64,000 nt of DNA, from assembly GCA_017525225.1 (NCBI GenBank), contig JAFXTB010000171.1, forward strand, positions 34,541 through 98,540, read 5' to 3'. Under the pieces are notes generated by a model that worked only from the letters and a program-made list of their open reading frames with translations, made no database searches and was not told where the DNA came from. Shown in pieces: positions 60,414 through 64,000 of this stretch. The translations under genes were made by a program, and so were the position numbers. How positions within the stretch are numbered: the stretch's first letter is position 1; each line of letters starts with the position of its first letter. Source of the stretch: Kiritimatiellia bacterium. Its GTDB lineage: Bacteria; Verrucomicrobiota; Kiritimatiellia; RFP12; UBA1067.

Positions 60414-61570
60414 TGCAGTTTCTCCTCCCATGAGTGACGCCGAAAATCATAGCGAACACCATACGCAGTGCATATCTCAAAGATCGCATCACGAAGGTTG
60501 ATTCCGTCAAAGGAAAACGAAAGCCTCTTTTCCAAGACATTTTTGTTCTTGATTCCAAAGCCAAACGTCGCTTCGGAGATTTTGCCGGAATCATACCATT
60601 CCTTCATTGTTTTCTTGAAGAGTTCGAACGTCAAATCCTTCACGGAAACATCATGAAATGTCATAGACGGTATCGTCCTAGAATACACACTGTTGCTCCA
60701 GTCTATAAATTGCAAGTCTAATGGTACTCTATATGTGAATATTGCCGACGAGCGTCGCGTAAGATCTACATACAGACTAACATCTTGCAACTCTCCGATT
60801 TTCAACAATGTGTCCAATACCGAATTGCCGCCAATTGCCAAGTTGTATTTTCGCTTCCATGTTGCATCGGAAGGACCCTGCCTGATTTCTACTTCATAAT
60901 TAACCAAGCACGCCTTTTCTATACATTCTAGAATTTCTGTCAATGTCATGTCTCGGCATGTCATCGGTGGGAAGTAGGTATTCTTAAGAGAAATTATGTC
61001 TGGATTCCAGGCCTCACTCAATGGACGTTGCCATGACCGTTGTGGCTTGATGCAGTATTCATGCTCAACTTTATCCATATTTATCGAATCAATCATTACA
61101 TCTGTATCCGTCGTCGGCCCTTTCGGATCAGGCTTTACGATCTTGTGCCCACCATCTCGTGGAAACGATAAGACTTTCACGTCACGTGGCAGACCAATGT
61201 CGAACAGCATATGACTAATGTTAGTTATTGAGCCAAAGGAATACTTCTCGCCAAAGCTAAATATTTGCGGCATAGGCCGTGTGCGACAATACTGGCATTG
61301 GCATCCACTTCGTTGCAGCAAGAAATACCGTCCCTTCCATTCTGATGGACTTAGGATGCTGAAAAGCACCGCCCTGCAATTGGTCTCGCTATTCGAGGGC
61401 AATGAGGTCGGAAATGTTCGGATCAACTCTTTCGATGGCAACTGCACAGTATTTTCATAACCAATGACAACTGCAACTACATTTGTCGCTGGATTCGGCA
61501 CAACACTTTGCCCTGACGCCGACAAGCACAGAGAAACTACAGTTACAAATGACAAGATTCTTGGAAGCAT
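60410..61570 (-). CDS. Secreted protein with STN-like motifs
   Basis: 386 residues, ATG 61570 with GGAG 8 nt upstream. Signal peptide MLPRILSFVTVVSLCLSASG. Two segments resemble the STN/secretin N-domain pattern: MTCRDMTLTEILECIEKACLVNYEVEI (~205-232) and SFSFDGINLRDAIFEICTAYGVRYDF (~352-378), in which a strand is followed by a helix and a YEVE/YDF strand. A CxCxxC (GCQCQYCRTRP) lies near residue 90. Such domains mediate contacts in secretion or receptor complexes; here no secretin body is present. The stop overlaps the next start by 4 nt. Confidence 0.55.
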   Translation of the reverse strand: MLPRILSFVTVVSLCLSASGQSVVPNPATNVVAVVIGYENTVQLPSKELIRTFPTSLPSNSETNCRAVLFSILSPSEWKGRYFLLQRSGCQCQYCRTRPMPQIFSFGEKYSFGSITNISHMLFDIGLPRDVKVLSFPRDGGHKIVKPDPKGPTTDTDVMIDSINMDKVEHEYCIKPQRSWQRPLSEAWNPDIISLKNTYFPPMTCRDMTLTEILECIEKACLVNYEVEIRQGPSDATWKRKYNLAIGGNSVLDTLLKIGELQDVSLYVDLTRRSSAIFTYRVPLDLQFIDWSNSVYSRTIPSMTFHDVSVKDLTFELFKKTMKEWYDSGKISEATFGFGIKNKNVLEKRLSFSFDGINLRDAIFEICTAYGVRYDFRRHSWEEKLQ

Positions 61571-61618
61571 TTTTGTCTCCTAATTAGTGTCTGTCCATAG
61601 TCGGTCCATGACTCATGA

Positions 61619-62902
61619 CTAGTGCTCATATTCATGACTAATGCATGTGAGCGGCCATTCTCCTTGGGCTCTCATGATTTGCGCAAGTGCGGCTTCTTTT
61701 TCACGAATCTTCTCCCTGCATAAAATAGCCTTGAGTTTCCCTGTCTCATACAAAGCGACACAGCAGGAGCAGAAACCGACAAGACGCCTTCTTCCATCTA
61801 CCGTCTTTGCCAATTGCTCCGCTTTGCAGGATACTTTCTTTTCGCCCCAAACTGTGGGTATCCGATGTCCACAGGGAAGTATGACATCTGTCATTCCAGA
61901 AAACGATTCAACATCAACAATGACCTCGCCAAGAGACATCGTTGGCAACCCCGGCCATGCACTCCAGAAATTAAACCAAGTGATAAAACGCATTCGACCG
62001 TCAGCTGAAAAATATATTCCTTTTCGTGCTCCGACAGGTCCACTCGCATCTTTCCATTCGACAAAAGAAGGATCTATCAATTTCTTGAACTCGTCGGTCG
62101 CACACTCGAAACGCCCGTTAATTGATTTCAGCAATGTGATTTTAGCTCGTGCCCGTTTGCGCAACACGTCGTCCGAGAGAGCCGGTCGCGACAATTTGAC
62201 GAGTTGGCATTCAGCTTCCACGAAGGCATCAGCCATTTCATCCACGTCAACAAGAGGCAAACTTTCAAAATATCTAATCCAACTCAAATCGAGAACACGG
62301 CCTTTCCCAACATCCTGACGTTTTTTCGTCATGAACCGGGTTTTGTGCAAAATGTTAGTAATAGACACTACCGTGGACTGGTGAAGCCCGTCCCCATAAA
62401 AATCAAAAACTCGAACACCGTCTAGCGTCGGGGCCCTCTCAACATATTGCCACAAGACGCCGTCCCATCTTCTCGAATTTGCTGCCAATTCTTGTGTCGC
62501 CGCAATATGGATTTCGCCACCCTGATGACGGACAATCATGTTCGTGGGATAAAAGAGCTCAATCGCACTTATCGTGCCGACTGTATTCGTGTGGGGGGAA
62601 ACGGCATGAAACACAACCTTGGGAAAAGATGCGTGGCAATAAACTTTTCGGTTCCACTCCTCTGAATCTGCTGATACTTCGTTCTTCCAGTAAATGGCAT
62701 GCCACAGGAATGGAACTCCATTTGTCAAATAAGTCCCTTCTAGATGCTGCCGCCACATGCGGCCTTGACCGACAGACGCCAGTTCGACAGTAAGCCCACA
62801 TTCTCCTGGCAGGTTTAACGTAAAAGCGAACATCCATGCATTGGCCAGAAGGATGGGCATGGAGCACACCCCCGAGAAATACTTTTGTATCTTGTATATC
62901 AT
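61619..62902 (-). CDS. Secreted orphan protein following RHS tip 3 (putative immunity)
   Basis: 427 residues, ATG 62902 with GGAG about 9 nt upstream, 18 nt after the stop of RHS tip 3. N-terminal hydrophobic segment (SMPILLANAWMFAFTLN). The body (GLTVELASVGQGRMWRQHL, RVLDLSWIRYFESLPLVDVDEMADAFVEAEC, YFSADGRMRFITWFNFWSAWPG) matches nothing recognised. Two Cys pairs near the C-terminus (VILPCGHRI, VGFCSCCVALYETGKLKAIL) resemble a zinc-binding site. By position it is the candidate partner of tip 3. Confidence 0.55.
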   Translation of the reverse strand: MIYKIQKYFSGVCSMPILLANAWMFAFTLNLPGECGLTVELASVGQGRMWRQHLEGTYLTNGVPFLWHAIYWKNEVSADSEEWNRKVYCHASFPKVVFHAVSPHTNTVGTISAIELFYPTNMIVRHQGGEIHIAATQELAANSRRWDGVLWQYVERAPTLDGVRVFDFYGDGLHQSTVVSITNILHKTRFMTKKRQDVGKGRVLDLSWIRYFESLPLVDVDEMADAFVEAECQLVKLSRPALSDDVLRKRARAKITLLKSINGRFECATDEFKKLIDPSFVEWKDASGPVGARKGIYFSADGRMRFITWFNFWSAWPGLPTMSLGEVIVDVESFSGMTDVILPCGHRIPTVWGEKKVSCKAEQLAKTVDGRRRLVGFCSCCVALYETGKLKAILCREKIREKEAALAQIMRAQGEWPLTCISHEYEH

Positions 62903-62920
62903 CGCAGCGATCTCCTCAAC

Positions 62921-64000
62921 CTATCTTTGTTTATTACGAGGCTTTCCAATGCCGATGGAACTGCCTGTCTCGTTTACGCCTGAGATTCTCGTCCCTATCT
63001 CTTCACCAGCTCTAGTACAATTATTCCACGAAGCGGTTATTACAACTTTCTGCGACCCTTGGTTTTTGACTTTCCCTTCATTTCCAAAGGGGGCAAAAGG
63101 TCGGTCTGTCCACGGGAAATGATTCGGTAAGTTCCATGCCGCACCGTGACGATAATAATCGGTATTGCCTGTTGGATTTAAGTACGTGTTTGCTGGAGCT
63201 GATGACGATGTCCATATCACCGTTATTGTCATCTTCCCTTTCTCTCCATATACCTTACCTTGTGTCGCACCGCTCAAGCCATTTACTCCAAAGGCTGGTG
63301 TCAGATAAGGAATGGGGACATTCTCGTCAATGGTTTCCATATTCCATACGGGATAATAGTCGCTCGTCGCATTGAAGAACAATGGCCCGTGCTTTTCAGT
63401 TTCTTTGTTTTCGTCACAACAATCAGAACCTTCATATTCCCACATGACAGAGAATGATCCCTGATTGGGGCCCCATAGCGCAATATAGTCACCTACGCTC
63501 CTCCCATCGTTTTTTTTATTGGGATCACCTGCAAAAGTAAACGAGCTTGTCTGACCTCCTAGGTCGTCAAAGAAACAAGATGTCGCATTTTTGCAAAATG
63601 CATATAGGTTCATTCCACCGCGCTCCCCAATCGGATCGCGATTGACCCAACGCATGAGGACAGGATGATAGAAGCGATAGCCGTAGTAGTACAAGCCTGT
63701 TTCTGTATCATAGTACTTCGTGGAGAAGCGGTGGCGGAAGAAATCGGCAAGAGGGTCTGTCTGTGACATTAGCTTGCCGAACACGTCGTATGTGTAGGCG
63801 GCGACTACATTGCCGTTTGCATCAAGATAGCGGGTGACGTTGCCGTTGTTGTCGTAGCACGGAATGTAGATTGTATCGGCAACGGTCAGATAAAGCAACC
63901 CGCCAACCCCGCCAACGCCCTGCAACGTGCCCGACAAATCCTTGCCCCAATAGTAATGAATCGTCGAGGACGTGCCATTCGTGTAGGAGATGCGTTCCTC
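62921..64000 (-). CDS. RHS C-terminal core with tip 3, partial (5' end outside window)
   Basis: The frame runs to the right edge without a start, so the upstream RHS core is outside the window. Visible core: EERISYTNGTSS, HYYWGKDLSGTLQGVGGVGGLL, YLDANGNVVAAYTYDVFGKLMSQT, ADFFRHRFSTKYYDTETGLYYYGYRF and the hinge VNRDPIGERGGMNLYAFCKNA. The tip (~220 residues) is SSFTFAGDPNKK..., a Gly/Ser/Thr/Asn-rich sequence with VMWEYEGSDCCDENKE, MTITVIWTSSSAPANTY and KVVITASWNNCTRAGEE. No toxin family is recognised and the strands look beta-sandwich-like. It is the first of three different tips in the array. Confidence 0.8.
   Translation of the reverse strand, partial: EERISYTNGTSSTIHYYWGKDLSGTLQGVGGVGGLLYLTVADTIYIPCYDNNGNVTRYLDANGNVVAAYTYDVFGKLMSQTDPLADFFRHRFSTKYYDTETGLYYYGYRFYHPVLMRWVNRDPIGERGGMNLYAFCKNATSCFFDDLGGQTSSFTFAGDPNKKNDGRSVGDYIALWGPNQGSFSVMWEYEGSDCCDENKETEKHGPLFFNATSDYYPVWNMETIDENVPIPYLTPAFGVNGLSGATQGKVYGEKGKMTITVIWTSSSAPANTYLNPTGNTDYYRHGAAWNLPNHFPWTDRPFAPFGNEGKVKNQGSQKVVITASWNNCTRAGEEIGTRISGVNETGSSIGIGKPRNKQR

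Noticed and set aside
1..64000. CRISPR arrays, tRNA or rRNA genes, insertion sequences with transposase
   Set aside because: No regularly spaced repeats with unique spacers, no cloverleaf or rRNA-like stretch and no transposase frame were noticed on reading; the repeats found are short tandem or dispersed types.

Overview
The window looks like a chromosomal segment of a moderately GC-rich, carbohydrate-degrading bacterium of the Planctomycetota-Verrucomicrobiota-Kiritimatiellota group. A gut-type Kiritimatiellae genome fits best, but this rests only on gene content: many exported glycoside hydrolases, Tat-targeted metabolic enzymes, autotransporter-type beta-strand proteins, RHS proteins and short tandem repeats. 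No rRNA or tRNA gene or CRISPR array was seen, and no marker gene fixes the taxon. Nearly all genes are on the minus strand; the only clear plus-strand genes are a sensor kinase and its response regulator (27073-29836).

Layout. (1) 1-833: a truncated beta-helix surface protein, then a lone AbiEi-type antitoxin with its own promoter. (2) 1814-17266, read leftwards from a promoter near 17311-17339: a beta-strand repeat protein, a TIM-barrel hydrolase, a 1755-residue GH36 / tyrosine-phosphatase / GH78 fusion, a GH127 / TIM-barrel fusion, an exported metallo-beta-lactamase-fold protein and an exported sugar isomerase. (3) 17400-21700: a decayed area with gene tails, a deleted enolase-superfamily gene, a Gfo/Idh oxidoreductase, and a DUF234-type ATPase cassette between two directly repeated tails carrying palindromes. 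(4) 21708-26710: a hydrolase and a beta-strand protein, from a promoter that shares a 26-bp element with the promoter at 19704. (5) 27073-29836: a NarL-type two-component pair. (6) 29960-36556: a four-gene operon (phosphoesterase-propeller, propeller, PHP-like, phosphoesterase-propeller) from a near-consensus promoter. (7) 36651-47596: a second DUF234-type ATPase followed by three large glycosidase genes, including a GH10 xylanase fusion. (8) 47788-52100: a hydrolase, an esterase and a phosphoesterase. (9) 52384-64000: an array of RHS core fragments with different C-terminal tips, interleaved with AT-rich genes for secreted or membrane proteins, many joined by 4-nt ATGA overlaps.

How the genes may work together. 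The enzyme set (alpha-galactosidase-like, alpha-rhamnosidase-like, beta-arabinofuranosidase-like, GH10, acetyl or feruloyl esterase-like) would suit plant cell-wall pectin and arabinoxylan side chains. Export by Sec and Tat signals implies that processing occurs in the periplasm or at the cell surface. The kinase-regulator pair in the middle is a candidate controller (inference). The RHS array is the strongest candidate for an unusual system: it looks like a store of exchangeable RHS tips with cognate protective genes, although no known toxin domain could be recognised.

Long open frames on the plus strand opposite the big minus-strand genes were judged to be codon-bias shadows and left out.
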